64,000 nt of DNA from GCA-002733465 sp965230525 (GCA_965230525.1 OZ246008.1:2976001-3040000); one strand, 5' to 3'; positions 1 through 9,163 are shown, counted from the stretch's first letter. The notes: a model not told the origin generated them from the sequence alone. Program-made: numbers and translations.

Positions 1-2112
1 AATATTCCGCCTCATAATATGAACGAAGTCATCAGTGCCTGTCTAGCAATCATCGAAAACCCTGATATTACTTTAGAAGAAATCATGGAGCATATTCCGG
101 GGCCGGATTTTCCAACACAAGGAATCATTAATGGCCGAGCGGGCATTCTGCAAGCTTATCAAACCGGTAAGGGACGTATTTATATTCGAGCGCGTCATCA
201 CATTGAAACGGATGAAAAAAATGGTAAAGAGAGCATCGTTGTAACCGAGCTTCCCTATCAGGTTAACAAAGCAAGGTTAATCGAAAAAATTGCTGAGTTA
301 GTCAAAGACAAAAAGATTGAAGGCGTCACTGGACTTCGTGATGAATCGGACAAAGATGGAATGCGAATGGTGATCGAGCTTCGTCGCGGGGAAAACGCCG
401 AAGTATTAATGAATAACCTGTATTCACAATCGCAAATGCAAACAGTATTTGGCATCAATATGGTCGCGCTTCAAGACCGCCAACCTAAGTTGTTCAACCT
501 GAAAGAAATGCTTGAAGCATTTGTTAAGCACCGAAAAGAAGTGGTAATTCGTCGAACTATCTTTGATTTACGCAAAGCCAGAGAAAAAGCCCATGTACTA
601 GAAGGGTTGGCGCTTGCGTTGGCAAACATCGATGAAATCATAGAGCTTATTAAAAGTGCAGAAAGCCCAGCGGTTGCTAAACAACAATTAGTCGCTCGTG
701 GGTGGGATGCAAGTGCGATACTTGCCATGCTTGATAGCGCTGGCTCGGATGCCTGTCGTCCCGACGATCTTGAAGCGTGTTATGGACTTGTGGACGGTCA
801 ATATCACTTATCGCCAGTACAAGCTCAAGCAATTCTTGATTTAAAACTTCATAAGCTCACTGGTTTAGAGCACGAGAAAATCATTAATGACTACAAAGGT
901 CTTATTGAGTTAATTGCAGAGTTATTAGCCATTCTTAATAGTGTAGAGCGATTAATGGAAGTGATTCGTGAAGAATTGGAAGAAATTAGAGAAAACTTTG
1001 GTGATGAACGTCGTACCGAAATTACCAATAGCTCAGCTGATCTATTGATTGAAGATTTAATTCCAGAAGAAGATGTGGTTGTCACTTTATCACACGAAGG
1101 CTATGTCAAATATCAACCATTAGCCTTGTATGAAGCCCAGCGCCGCGGTGGTAAAGGAAAGTCGGCAACCAAAATGAAGGAAGAGGACTTTATTGAAAAG
1201 CTGTTAGTGGTTTCAACCCATGCGACTATCTTATGTTTCTCTAGCTTTGGTAAGGTTTATTGGTTAAGAACCTTTGAACTCCCATTAGCGAGTCGAGGCT
1301 CTAGAGGTAAGCCGATTGTTAATATCTTGCCGTTGGCTGAAGGTGAGAGAATTACCAGTATTTTGCAGGTTAATGATTATAAAGAAGACGAGTATGTATT
1401 TATGGCGACCGCAAGCGGTACCGTTAAGAAAACCTCGTTAGAACAATTCTCGAGACCAAGAGCTAATGGGATTATTGCCTTAAGACTTGATGAAGGTGAC
1501 GAACTAATCGGAACTTTAGTCACTAATGGCGAAGATGAACTAATGCTATTTAGTGATGCAGGTAAAGTGATTCGTTTCCACGAAAGTAATGTCAGAGAAA
1601 TGGGGCGTACCGCTCGAGGTGTTCGCGGTATACGAATTGTTGAAGGTCAAAAAGTTATTGCACTAGTAAGAGCCGACGATAACAGCCAAATCCTTACAGT
1701 CACCGAAAACGGGTATGGCAAGCGAACTAATATGACCGAGCACCCAGTGAGAGGGCGAGGTGGTCAAGGTGTCATTTCGATTACGCTCAGCGAGCGAAAT
1801 GGTAAAGCGATCAGTGCGGTTAGAGTACAAGATGGCGATGAAATCATGTTGATCAGCAAAGGTGGAACATTGGTTCGTACAAGAGTTGATGAAATCCGCA
1901 CTATGGGCCGAAATACTCAAGGTGTTCGACTTATCCGCTTGCAAGAGGGCGAAACTCTAGTTGGTCTTCAGCGTATTGATGAATTGGAAGATCAAGAAGG
2001 AGAGGGTGTTGAGTCTGAGGTTAATAGCGAGCAGGCTGAAAATATCTCGCCAGACTCGAGCCAACAAAACGATGACTCTGAAACAGATGTAGAAGATTCA
2101 GACGGTGAGTAA
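1..2112 (+). CDS. gyrA: DNA gyrase subunit A, 5'-truncated
   Basis: GyrA is the breakage-reunion subunit of the type IIA topoisomerase that negatively supercoils DNA. The reading frame is open from base 1, so the gene starts upstream of the window; by comparison with the E. coli protein roughly the first 175 residues, including the catalytic tyrosine and quinolone-resistance region, are missing. Visible parts are the end of the tower and coiled-coil core (PYQVNKARLIEKIAELV, LTGLEHEK) and the C-terminal beta-pinwheel. The pinwheel opens with the GyrA box QRRGGKG at about residue 380 of the visible part, which is required for DNA wrapping. The protein ends in an acidic Ser/Asp/Glu-rich tail. 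The stop codon overlaps the serC start by 8 bases. Confidence 0.98.
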   Translation, partial: NIPPHNMNEVISACLAIIENPDITLEEIMEHIPGPDFPTQGIINGRAGILQAYQTGKGRIYIRARHHIETDEKNGKESIVVTELPYQVNKARLIEKIAELVKDKKIEGVTGLRDESDKDGMRMVIELRRGENAEVLMNNLYSQSQMQTVFGINMVALQDRQPKLFNLKEMLEAFVKHRKEVVIRRTIFDLRKAREKAHVLEGLALALANIDEIIELIKSAESPAVAKQQLVARGWDASAILAMLDSAGSDACRPDDLEACYGLVDGQYHLSPVQAQAILDLKLHKLTGLEHEKIINDYKGLIELIAELLAILNSVERLMEVIREELEEIRENFGDERRTEITNSSADLLIEDLIPEEDVVVTLSHEGYVKYQPLALYEAQRRGGKGKSATKMKEEDFIEKLLVVSTHATILCFSSFGKVYWLRTFELPLASRGSRGKPIVNILPLAEGERITSILQVNDYKEDEYVFMATASGTVKKTSLEQFSRPRANGIIALRLDEGDELIGTLVTNGEDELMLFSDAGKVIRFHESNVREMGRTARGVRGIRIVEGQKVIALVRADDNSQILTVTENGYGKRTNMTEHPVRGRGGQGVISITLSERNGKAISAVRVQDGDEIMLISKGGTLVRTRVDEIRTMGRNTQGVRLIRLQEGETLVGLQRIDELEDQEGEGVESEVNSEQAENISPDSSQQNDDSETDVEDSDGE

Positions 2113-3196
2113 TACAACCTATAACTTTTGCGCAGGACCGGCGGCTTTACCTAAACCGGTCATGTTAAAAGCCCAACAAGAGATGTTGGACTGGCAAGGG
2201 CTTGGCGTTTCCGTAATGGAAATCAGTCATCGCTCTGCTGAATATCAAGCAATGGCAAAGCAAGCCGAGGCCAACTTCCGAGAATTGCTTAATATAAGCG
2301 ACGACTATGCTGTTTTGTTTATGCATGGTGGTGCCACTCAACAATTCTCAAATATTCCCATGACGCTGCTTAATAGCGACCAACAAGCTGAATATTTATG
2401 TAATGGAATTTGGTCAAACAAAGCAGCCAAAGAGGCGGCGCGATTTGGAACAGTTAGCCAAGTAGAAATGATGGAGCTAGACCAAGACGGAAATCGTTCG
2501 CTGAAGTCTTTGAGTGATATTGAGCGAATTAGTCAGCCCGTTTATACGCATTATACGCCCAATGAAACCATTGAGGGGCTTCGCTACCATCAAGTGCCAG
2601 AAAGCGAAGGCGCAATTGTTGCCGATCTTTCGTCTTGCATACTATCTGAGCAAATCAATATTGATGACTTTGATTTTATTTATGCCGGTGCGCAAAAGAA
2701 TATAGGACCAGCGGGGTTGACCATGGTGGTTGTTAAAAGAGCTTTATTTGAAAAAATGGATTTTTCAAATGCACCAGCCGTATTTAACTATCAGCAACAA
2801 GCCAACAATGATTCGATGATTAACACGCCTGCCACTTATTCGTGGTATTTGGCGGGATTAGTTTTTGAATGGTTAAAAGAGCAGGGAGGTGTGGTTGCTA
2901 TGGAGCAAGCAGCGATAGAAAAATCTGAACTTCTTTATCAATGCATTGATGAAGATGATTTTTATCGAAACCCTATTGCCGTTAAAGATCGTTCGCGTAT
3001 GAATATTCCCTTTATTTTGAATGATGAAACTCTCAACGAAAAGTTTTTAGTGCAAGCAAAAGAAGCTCATTTGGTGGGGCTCAAAGGTCATCGTTCTGTG
3101 GGTGGAATGAGAGCAAGTCTATACAACGCAATTCCACTAGAGGGTGTTAAAAAGCTCACACAATTTATGAGAGAATTCAAGCAGAAAAACGGTTAA
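2105..3196 (+). CDS. serC: phosphoserine aminotransferase
   Basis: SerC is a PLP enzyme that transaminates 3-phosphohydroxypyruvate to phosphoserine in serine synthesis, and also acts in the pyridoxal phosphate pathway. The 363-residue length and the start YNFCAGPAALP are typical of the family. The PLP lysine is Lys198 in GAQKNIGPAG, and the C-terminal GLKGHRSVGGMRASLYNA is the phosphate-binding signature. The start is GTG, overlapping the last codons of gyrA, so translation is probably coupled. gyrA-serC adjacency is common in gammaproteobacteria. A 75-bp gap follows before hisC. Confidence 0.97.
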   Translation: MSNTTYNFCAGPAALPKPVMLKAQQEMLDWQGLGVSVMEISHRSAEYQAMAKQAEANFRELLNISDDYAVLFMHGGATQQFSNIPMTLLNSDQQAEYLCNGIWSNKAAKEAARFGTVSQVEMMELDQDGNRSLKSLSDIERISQPVYTHYTPNETIEGLRYHQVPESEGAIVADLSSCILSEQINIDDFDFIYAGAQKNIGPAGLTMVVVKRALFEKMDFSNAPAVFNYQQQANNDSMINTPATYSWYLAGLVFEWLKEQGGVVAMEQAAIEKSELLYQCIDEDDFYRNPIAVKDRSRMNIPFILNDETLNEKFLVQAKEAHLVGLKGHRSVGGMRASLYNAIPLEGVKKLTQFMREFKQKNG

Positions 3197-3271
3197 CCAT
3201 TTTTACGTTTAAAGTGAAACGCTATTAATTTTTAGGCGTCGTTGAGGCGCCTTCCAGTTAGGAAATAAACC

Positions 3272-4372
3272 ATGTCTTGTGACTATTTTGAACTTGCCAA
3301 CCCTGGTATTAAAAAACTCCATCCCTATATCGCTGGTAAACCGGTGAGCGAGCTTGAAAGAGAGTTGGGGATATCAAATATTGTCAAATTGGCGAGCAAC
3401 GAAAATCCGATTGGTCTCAGCGAAAAAGTAAAAAAAGCGATCGAAAAAGAGTATCTTGATGGATGTCGCTATCCTGATGCAAACGGTCATTACTTGAAGG
3501 CCGCAATCAGTGAAAAAATTGGTGTGCTGCCGAGTCAATTGACGCTTGGAAATGGGTCAAATGATGTTTTAGAAATGATCGCAAAAATCTATGTTCGCCC
3601 AGAACACGAAGTGATGTTTTCGCAACATGCCTTTTGTGTTTATCCAATTGTTGCGCAATCCTTAGGAGCAACATTAGTCGAAGTTCCCGCCAAAAATTGG
3701 GGAAATGACTTAGATGCTATGCTCGCGGCCATTAGCGATAAGACTAGAATGATTTTTATTGCTAATCCGAACAACCCGACTGGAACTTGGTTGGGGAGCG
3801 AGCCGCTAAAGAACTTCATAAAACGAGTGCCAAGCAATATTATTGTGGTGGTCGATGAAGCATACACCGAATATGTGACGGACGGCTCGATACCTAACAG
3901 CATTGAGTGGTTGTCAGAGTTTCCCAATTTGGTTGTCACGCGTACTTTCTCAAAAGCATATGGTTTAGCCTCAATGCGTTTAGGCTATGCTGCCACTAGC
4001 GAGGAAATATGTGGACTGCTTAACCGAGTACGTCAACCTTTTAATGTCAATAATTTTGCTCTAGCTGCGGGGATTGCGGTTCTCGATGACGCGGCTTATC
4101 TTGAACAGGCTATTGAGGTTAATCGTTCAGGTATGCAACAACTGGTCGAGAGTTGCGAGAGTTTAGGGTTATCCTACATTCCGTCAGCCGGAAACTTTTT
4201 GACTATTGACATGGGGCAGGATGCAATGCCGCTCTATGAAAAACTGCTGCACAAAGGAGTGATTGTAAGGCCAGTAGCAAATTATTCAATGCCCAATCAC
4301 TTACGCGTAAGCATTGGCTTAGAGCATGAGAATAGGAAATACATTGAGGCACTCAATGAAATTCTTTCTTAA
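3272..4372 (+). CDS. hisC: histidinol-phosphate aminotransferase
   Basis: A fold-type I PLP aminotransferase of the HisC family, 366 residues. It converts imidazole-acetol phosphate to histidinol phosphate, and many HisC2-type members also transaminate aromatic keto acids. Family marks are the N-terminal NPGIKKLHPYIAGKP, NENPIG, ANPNNPTG, the PLP lysine Lys228 in TFSKAYGLASMRLGY, and the C-terminal RVSIGLEHEN. An AGGA ribosome binding site precedes the ATG. In many relatives this slot holds pheA-hisC-tyrA-aroA between serC and cmk; here only the hisC member is present, which makes an aromatic-transaminase role plausible. Substrate preference cannot be read from sequence. Confidence 0.9.
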   Translation: MSCDYFELANPGIKKLHPYIAGKPVSELERELGISNIVKLASNENPIGLSEKVKKAIEKEYLDGCRYPDANGHYLKAAISEKIGVLPSQLTLGNGSNDVLEMIAKIYVRPEHEVMFSQHAFCVYPIVAQSLGATLVEVPAKNWGNDLDAMLAAISDKTRMIFIANPNNPTGTWLGSEPLKNFIKRVPSNIIVVVDEAYTEYVTDGSIPNSIEWLSEFPNLVVTRTFSKAYGLASMRLGYAATSEEICGLLNRVRQPFNVNNFALAAGIAVLDDAAYLEQAIEVNRSGMQQLVESCESLGLSYIPSAGNFLTIDMGQDAMPLYEKLLHKGVIVRPVANYSMPNHLRVSIGLEHENRKYIEALNEILS

Positions 4373-4413
4373 CCAATTAAACTCAAGACCATTAAGCTAC
4401 AGCATATAATCTA

Positions 4414-5136
4414 ATGTCAGAATTTCCTAAAATAGTCACAGTTGATGGACCATCCGGCGCAGGTAAAGGTACTTTATCTCAAATGCTCGCCTCCCATTTA
4501 GGCTGGCACATATTAGATAGTGGTGCGTTATATCGTATTCTTGGGCTCGCAAGCCAAAAGCAAGGACTTGATTTAAGTCAGTCGGAACTGTCAAAGGCAC
4601 AGAAGCTGGCTATCACAGAGATTGCCGGATGCATGGATATCGACTTTAAAATTAATCATGAAAATCAACAAGTTGAAGCATATCTCGATGGTGAAAACTT
4701 AGGTAACCGCATCCGTACAGACGAAGCGGGTCAGTGGGCTTCTAAGGTTGCGGCAATTGGCACTGTTCGGAGTGCGTTACTTGATAAACAAAAGTCTTTT
4801 GCTCAAGCGCCCGGTTTAGTGGCCGATGGTCGCGATATGGGAACCGTAGTATTTCCTCAGGCATCGGCCAAAATCTATTTGACTGCGAGCGCCGAATGTA
4901 GAGCAGAAAGAAGGTACCAACAGTTGATAAAACAAGGCGTTGGTGCTAATATGCGCGCGCTTTTGAAGAGCATACAAGCACGCGATGAGCGTGACCAGAC
5001 GCGTCCTGTAGCACCTTTGGTACCTGCAGCTGACGCTTTTGTTGTTGATAGTTCTAATTTAACTATTCAGCAGGTTTTTCAACAAGCTATTGAATTTATT
5101 GAAGAAAAACTAACAAGCCTTACCTCAAAACGCTAG
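4414..5136 (+). CDS. cmk: cytidylate kinase
   Basis: Cytidylate kinase phosphorylates CMP and dCMP with ATP in pyrimidine nucleotide recycling. The P-loop GPSGAGKGT lies at residues 12-20. LDSGALYR is the CMP-contacting segment, GRDMGTVVFP the NMP-binding motif, and RDERDQTRPVAPL the lid region. The 240-residue length is normal. cmk directly upstream of rpsA is a widely conserved arrangement. A hairpin at 5204-5223 lies in the 213-bp gap before rpsA. Confidence 0.96.
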   Translation: MSEFPKIVTVDGPSGAGKGTLSQMLASHLGWHILDSGALYRILGLASQKQGLDLSQSELSKAQKLAITEIAGCMDIDFKINHENQQVEAYLDGENLGNRIRTDEAGQWASKVAAIGTVRSALLDKQKSFAQAPGLVADGRDMGTVVFPQASAKIYLTASAECRAERRYQQLIKQGVGANMRALLKSIQARDERDQTRPVAPLVPAADAFVVDSSNLTIQQVFQQAIEFIEEKLTSLTSKR

Positions 5137-5203
5137 CTATTTGCTAGCCCCTGGGCAAAGGCTTGGGGCGAATCTCTCACTAAATTCCAGACCAAATAGA
5201 CTG

Positions 5204-5229
5204 ACTTGTCGTTTATGACAAGTTTTATG
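5204..5229 (+). terminator. hairpin between cmk and rpsA, possible weak terminator
   Basis: ACTTGTC (5204-5210) and GACAAGT (5217-5223) form a perfect 7-bp stem with a 6-nt loop, followed by a short T-rich run. It could attenuate cmk read-through, or be the first element of the rpsA leader. The T-run is short, so strong termination is doubtful. Confidence 0.45.
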
Positions 5230-5233
5230 ATCG

Positions 5234-5349
5234 GCCACTTAACGGATTGATTGGCTTTTATTAATAATCCCAAAATTACCGGATGTATTTTGGAGTTTGT
5301 AACTTACATAGCTCTAATTCTATTGAGTTATGTTTTTAGGTAACTAAAA
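5234..5349 (+). promoter_or_regulatory. rpsA leader with GGA-loop hairpins (predicted S1 autoregulation site)
   Basis: Three consecutive hairpins precede the rpsA ATG. The first, 5234-5255, has a GCCA/TGGC base stem, one mismatch, an inner stem and a CGGA tetraloop. The second, 5270-5293, has a perfect CCAAAAT/ATTTTGG stem and a loop containing GGA at 5281-5283. The third, 5306-5333, pairs ACATAGCTC with GAGTTATGT (one G-U pair). The Shine-Dalgarno sequence after them is weak (TAGG, 9 nt from the ATG). In gammaproteobacteria S1 represses its own translation through a folded leader with GGA-bearing loops and a weak Shine-Dalgarno; the match to that architecture is my inference. Confidence 0.7.
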
Positions 5350-7023
5350 ATGAGCGAAAATTTCGCAGAATTATTTGAACAAAGTATTAAAGAAACTGAA
5401 ATGCGCCCAGGCGCGATTGTTTCTGGGACTGTTGTAGCGATTGATAGTGAAACTGTCACAGTAAACGCAGGATTGAAATCAGAAGGTGTTATTTCAATCA
5501 GCCAGTTCTTAAATGATAAAGGTGAAGTAGAAGTTGAAATCGGCGATACAGTCGATGTTGCATTAGATGCAATCGAAGACGGCTACGGAACGACACAGCT
5601 TTCTCGTGAGAAAGCCAAGCGCTTTGCGACTTGGGTAGAATTAGAGAAGGCATGTGAAGCCAATGAGACTGTTATCGGTGTAATCACGGGTAAAGTTAAA
5701 GGTGGATTTACAGTTGAAGTTAAAGATGTAAGAGCATTCTTACCTGGTTCACTTGTTGATGTGCGCCCAGTAAGAGATACGGCTCATCTTGAAGGTAAAG
5801 ACCTAGAATTTAAAGTTATCAAACTTGATCAAAAACGCAATAACGTAGTTGTTTCACGACGTTCAGTGATTGAAGCTGAAAACTCAGCGGAAAGAGACGA
5901 GTTATTAGAAAAACTAGAAGAAGGCGCAGTAGCAAAAGGTATCGTTAAGAACCTTACAGATTACGGTGCGTTCGTTGATTTAGGTGGTGTAGACGGTCTA
6001 TTGCACATCACAGATATGGCTTGGAAACGTGTTAAGCACCCATCTGAAGTTGTTCAAGTTGGCGATGAGATCGATGTTAAAGTACTTAAGTACGATCGAG
6101 ACCGCTCACGAGTTTCATTAGGTATTAAGCAGCTTGGTGAAGATCCATGGGCTGATTTAAACCGACGATACCCAGAAGGCGCTCGTCTATTCGGACGTGT
6201 TACTAACTTAACTGACTACGGTTGTTTTGTTGAGATTGAAGAAGGTGTAGAAGGTCTTGTTCATGTTTCTGAAATGGATTGGACGAACAAAAACATTCAC
6301 CCAAGCAAAGTTGTCAACTTAGGTGACGAAGTCGAAGTGATGGTACTTGATATTGATGAAGAGCGTCGTCGTATTTCTCTTGGTCTTAAGCAATGTATCG
6401 CAAATCCATGGAGCGAATTTGCTAGCAAGTACAACAAGAATGACAAAGTTAAAGGCAACATCAAGTCAATTACTGATTTCGGTATCTTTATTGGATTGGA
6501 AGGTGGCATTGACGGCCTAGTTCATTTATCGGATATTTCTTGGTCACTTTCTGGCGAAGAAGCAGTTCGCGAGTTTAACAAAGGCGACGAAGTAGAAGCT
6601 GTTGTACTTTCTGTCGATGCAGAACGAGAGCGTATTTCGCTTGGTATTAAGCAAGTTGAGTCTGACCCGTTCGCACAATTTATCGCTGAAAATGCTAAAG
6701 GAAGTATAGTCACCGGTACCGTGATTAGTGTTGATGCTAAGGGCGCAAAAATTGCACTTGGCGAAAACGTTGAAGGTTACTTAAGAGCTGCCGAAATTAG
6801 TGAAGAGCGTGTTGATGATGCGACTAAGCACTTTAAAGAAGGCGATACTGTAGAGGCTAAATTTACTGCAGTCGATAAAAAGAACCGAGGTATTACGTTA
6901 TCGATCAAAGCTAAATATAAGCAAGAAGAAGCAGAAGCGGTTGCTGAGTTTAGTAAAGATGACGACAGCAATGCACCAGCAACTCTAGGTGACTTATTAA
7001 AAGAGCAGTTAGACCAAGATTAA
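5350..7023 (+). CDS. rpsA: 30S ribosomal protein S1
   Basis: S1 binds mRNA on the small ribosomal subunit and promotes initiation on structured or weak ribosome binding sites. The 557-residue protein has six S1 (OB-fold) repeats. Repeats 3 to 6 show the conserved pattern ITDxGxFVxLxxGxxGLxH followed by (I/V)SLGIKQ, as in LTDYGAFVDLGGVDGLLH and ITDFGIFIGLEGGIDGLVH. The first two divergent repeats, which bind the ribosome, cover about residues 20-170. Codon usage is strongly biased, as expected for high expression. It is followed by a strong terminator and then ihfB. Confidence 0.98.
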   Translation: MSENFAELFEQSIKETEMRPGAIVSGTVVAIDSETVTVNAGLKSEGVISISQFLNDKGEVEVEIGDTVDVALDAIEDGYGTTQLSREKAKRFATWVELEKACEANETVIGVITGKVKGGFTVEVKDVRAFLPGSLVDVRPVRDTAHLEGKDLEFKVIKLDQKRNNVVVSRRSVIEAENSAERDELLEKLEEGAVAKGIVKNLTDYGAFVDLGGVDGLLHITDMAWKRVKHPSEVVQVGDEIDVKVLKYDRDRSRVSLGIKQLGEDPWADLNRRYPEGARLFGRVTNLTDYGCFVEIEEGVEGLVHVSEMDWTNKNIHPSKVVNLGDEVEVMVLDIDEERRRISLGLKQCIANPWSEFASKYNKNDKVKGNIKSITDFGIFIGLEGGIDGLVHLSDISWSLSGEEAVREFNKGDEVEAVVLSVDAERERISLGIKQVESDPFAQFIAENAKGSIVTGTVISVDAKGAKIALGENVEGYLRAAEISEERVDDATKHFKEGDTVEAKFTAVDKKNRGITLSIKAKYKQEEAEAVAEFSKDDDSNAPATLGDLLKEQLDQD

Positions 7024-7069
7024 TTGGTACTGTTAATTTTTAACTAAAATCACCTAGTTTAGTTCTAAA

Positions 7070-7107
7070 AAATGCCCTTAATCTATTGATTTTGGGCATT
7101 TTTTTTT
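7070..7107 (+). terminator. rho-independent terminator after rpsA
   Basis: AATGCCC (7071-7077) pairs with GGGCATT (7094-7100), followed by a run of nine T. It lies 47 bases past the rpsA stop codon. Confidence 0.88.
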
Positions 7108-7179
7108 GCTTTTTGGATTTAAATTGACTATTGTATCAACTACGGTTTATTGCGTTGAAGATTTTAAAGGAAAGTCTTA

Positions 7180-7473
7180 ATGACAAAGTCTGAGTTAATT
7201 GAAAGGCTGGCTGCGAGGCAGACTCAGCTATCTTTAAAAGACGTAGAGCTTGTGGTGAAGAGTTTATTAGAGCATATGGCTCAATCTTTAGCTCAAGGCG
7301 AAAGAATTGAGATAAGAGGCTTCGGCAGCTTTTCACTGCATTACCGAGCACCTCGTGTCGGACGAAATCCTAAAACGGGTCAATCAGTTAACCTTGAAGG
7401 CAAATATGTTCCTCATTTTAAACCGGGTAAAGAGCTCAGAGATCGTGTAAACGCGAGTATAGAAAAAGATTAA
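7180..7473 (+). CDS. ihfB: integration host factor subunit beta
   Basis: The beta chain of IHF, a sequence-specific DNA-bending heterodimer used in replication, recombination and sigma-54 transcription. The 97-residue HU/IHF fold begins MTKSELIERLA. The DNA-contacting beta-arm contains the family signature RxPRVGRNPKTG, with the intercalating proline in GRNPKTG. GFGSFSLHYRAPR and VPHFKPGKELRDRVN are diagnostic of the beta subunit. A GGAAAG ribosome binding site lies just upstream. Position after rpsA and before lapAB is conserved in gammaproteobacteria. Confidence 0.97.
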   Translation: MTKSELIERLAARQTQLSLKDVELVVKSLLEHMAQSLAQGERIEIRGFGSFSLHYRAPRVGRNPKTGQSVNLEGKYVPHFKPGKELRDRVNASIEKD

Positions 7474-7499
7474 CTCAGTTTGTAAACTAAATTGCAATG

Positions 7500-7531
7500 T
7501 GAAAACGCGTCAGAATGACGCGTTTTTTTAT
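7500..7531 (+). terminator. rho-independent terminator after ihfB
   Basis: AAAACGCGTC (7502-7511) pairs perfectly with GACGCGTTTT (7517-7526) around a 5-nt loop and runs into seven T. It separates ihfB from the lapA-lapB unit. Confidence 0.9.
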
Positions 7532-7650
7532 GGCTAAAATATTAATTCACAATCCAAAGCGATTGGATTTTAGTAATCTGCTTGGGGTTCTAACTAGAGT
7601 GAGTTAAAATCAACAGGCTTAAGTTGCTAGTTCAACAAAGGAAGACCCTA

Positions 7651-7944
7651 TTGAAGAATTTTTTGATTATTCTACTATTTGTCTTAGTTGCCATAGTTTC
7701 CGCTCTGTTCTTTGCCCAAAATGACGCCATGGTGGAGATTAAATATTTTAGTGGTTCGATGACATTGCAAATGAATTGGGTGTTGGTGACGGCTTTCTTG
7801 GCGGGTGTCATATTAGGCGTTGGCCTTCTGACCACTAGTCTGCTTGCTGCTAAGCTTAAGCTTTCTAGCGCCCAGCGCAAACTCACTAACTTAGAAAAAG
7901 AAGTCGCCAACCTGAGAGCGCTGCCGATCAAGAATGACTACTAG
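7651..7944 (+). CDS. lapA: lipopolysaccharide assembly protein A
   Basis: LapA is a small inner-membrane protein that works with LapB and FtsH to control LpxC turnover and hence LPS synthesis. I choose the TTG at 7651 as start because AAGGAAGA lies about 7 bases upstream; a further TTG at 7624 has no such site. The 97-residue product has two transmembrane segments (about residues 3-20 and 35-60) separated by a short periplasmic loop carrying FAQNDAMVEIKYFSG, the YciS/LapA signature. A charged coiled-coil tail follows (KLSSAQRKLTNLEKEVANLRAL). lapB follows 39 bases later. Confidence 0.9.
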   Translation: MKNFLIILLFVLVAIVSALFFAQNDAMVEIKYFSGSMTLQMNWVLVTAFLAGVILGVGLLTTSLLAAKLKLSSAQRKLTNLEKEVANLRALPIKNDY

Positions 7945-7983
7945 TCAGATATTTCACTTTATTCTTATCAAGACCTTAATTCT

Positions 7984-9159
7984 ATGAACGAGTTATTGTT
8001 CGTTTTTATTTTATTGTTGCCAATTGCTTGGTATTTCGGACTACGGCATGGGCGCAAAACAGAAGTCTCAAAGACGTCGGCTAAAAGTTCGGGGTTATCC
8101 AAGACTTACTTTACAGGATTAAACTATCTACTAAACGAAGAGTCAGATAAAGCCATCGATACCTTTGTAAGTATGCTTGAAATTGACTCAGAAACCGTAG
8201 AAACACATCTCGCTCTGGGAAGTTTATTTCGGAAACGCGGGGAAGTCGATAGAGCAATCCGTATCCATCAAAATTTAATCGCACGCCCGTCTCTAACTCA
8301 AGAAGATAGAAAAAAAGCACTGTTAGAATTAGGTAATGACTATATGACTGCGGGTCTTCTAGACAGAGCCGAGAATATTTTTAAAGAGTTGGCAAATGAT
8401 GTGGAGCATAAAGAAAATAGCCTGTCTCAATTATTGGTAATTTATCAACAGACAAAAGACTGGAGTGCGGCGATTGAAACTGCTAGCCGAATCAATTCCT
8501 CAAAGTTGACTAATCATAGGCCTGAAATCGCACATTTTTATTGTGAGCTTGCAGAAGAAGCAATGAAAAAAGAGGCCTATCGAGATGCGCTTAACTCGAT
8601 TAAAAGAGCGTTCAAAGCGGACCCGAGTTGTGCACGCGCTATATTAATTAGCGCAGAGATCCACATTTCTAAATCGCGCTATAAGCAGGCGATAAAGTGC
8701 TATCGGGATTTGGTCAAACATAATGTTGCATTTTTACCTGAAGCCATTGATAAATTGACCCATTGCTTCGAAAAGCTAGACGATATTCAAGGCTTGTCTT
8801 CATTTTTAGATGAGGCGATTAATAAAGGCGCGGGGATTTCTGCTGTACTTGCCTATGCAAAGCTGTTGCAGCGAGAAAAAGGAGATAAGGCGGCTGCACT
8901 CTTTATTGCGGATAAGATGACCAATCACCCTTCAATAAAAGGTCTGCTTGAACTTATTCAACTGCATATTGAACATGCCAGTGAAAGCGCCAAGCCCAGT
9001 CTCAAGATGCTTTACCAGGTTGTCGATCAACTACTCAAAAATAAACCGGTTTACCACTGCGACCACTGTGGGTTTGATTCTAAAATGCTTTTTTGGCAGT
9101 GTCCTAGTTGCCGAAGCTGGGGTGAAGTTAAACCAATTAAAGGCATTGAGGGGGAGTAG
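7984..9159 (+). CDS. lapB: lipopolysaccharide assembly protein B (heat shock protein YciM)
   Basis: LapB is anchored in the inner membrane with a cytosolic TPR array and adapts LpxC to FtsH proteolysis. The sequence shows one N-terminal membrane helix (about residues 3-19) followed by GLRHGR. TPR-like helices span about 45-340, including ALGSLFRKRGEVDRAIRIHQ and YRDALNSIKRAFKADP. A C-terminal rubredoxin-like metal site has cysteines at 359, 362, 373 and 376 (CDHC...CPSC), needed for activity in E. coli. Its length of 391 is standard. lapA-lapB-pyrF order is conserved. Confidence 0.95.
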   Translation: MNELLFVFILLLPIAWYFGLRHGRKTEVSKTSAKSSGLSKTYFTGLNYLLNEESDKAIDTFVSMLEIDSETVETHLALGSLFRKRGEVDRAIRIHQNLIARPSLTQEDRKKALLELGNDYMTAGLLDRAENIFKELANDVEHKENSLSQLLVIYQQTKDWSAAIETASRINSSKLTNHRPEIAHFYCELAEEAMKKEAYRDALNSIKRAFKADPSCARAILISAEIHISKSRYKQAIKCYRDLVKHNVAFLPEAIDKLTHCFEKLDDIQGLSSFLDEAINKGAGISAVLAYAKLLQREKGDKAAALFIADKMTNHPSIKGLLELIQLHIEHASESAKPSLKMLYQVVDQLLKNKPVYHCDHCGFDSKMLFWQCPSCRSWGEVKPIKGIEGE

Positions 9160-9163
9160 TAGA

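Noticed and set aside
3230..3253. AGGCG/CGCCT hairpin between serC and hisC as a terminator
   Set aside because: The stem is short, the loop long and no T-run follows; serC and hisC are probably co-transcribed.
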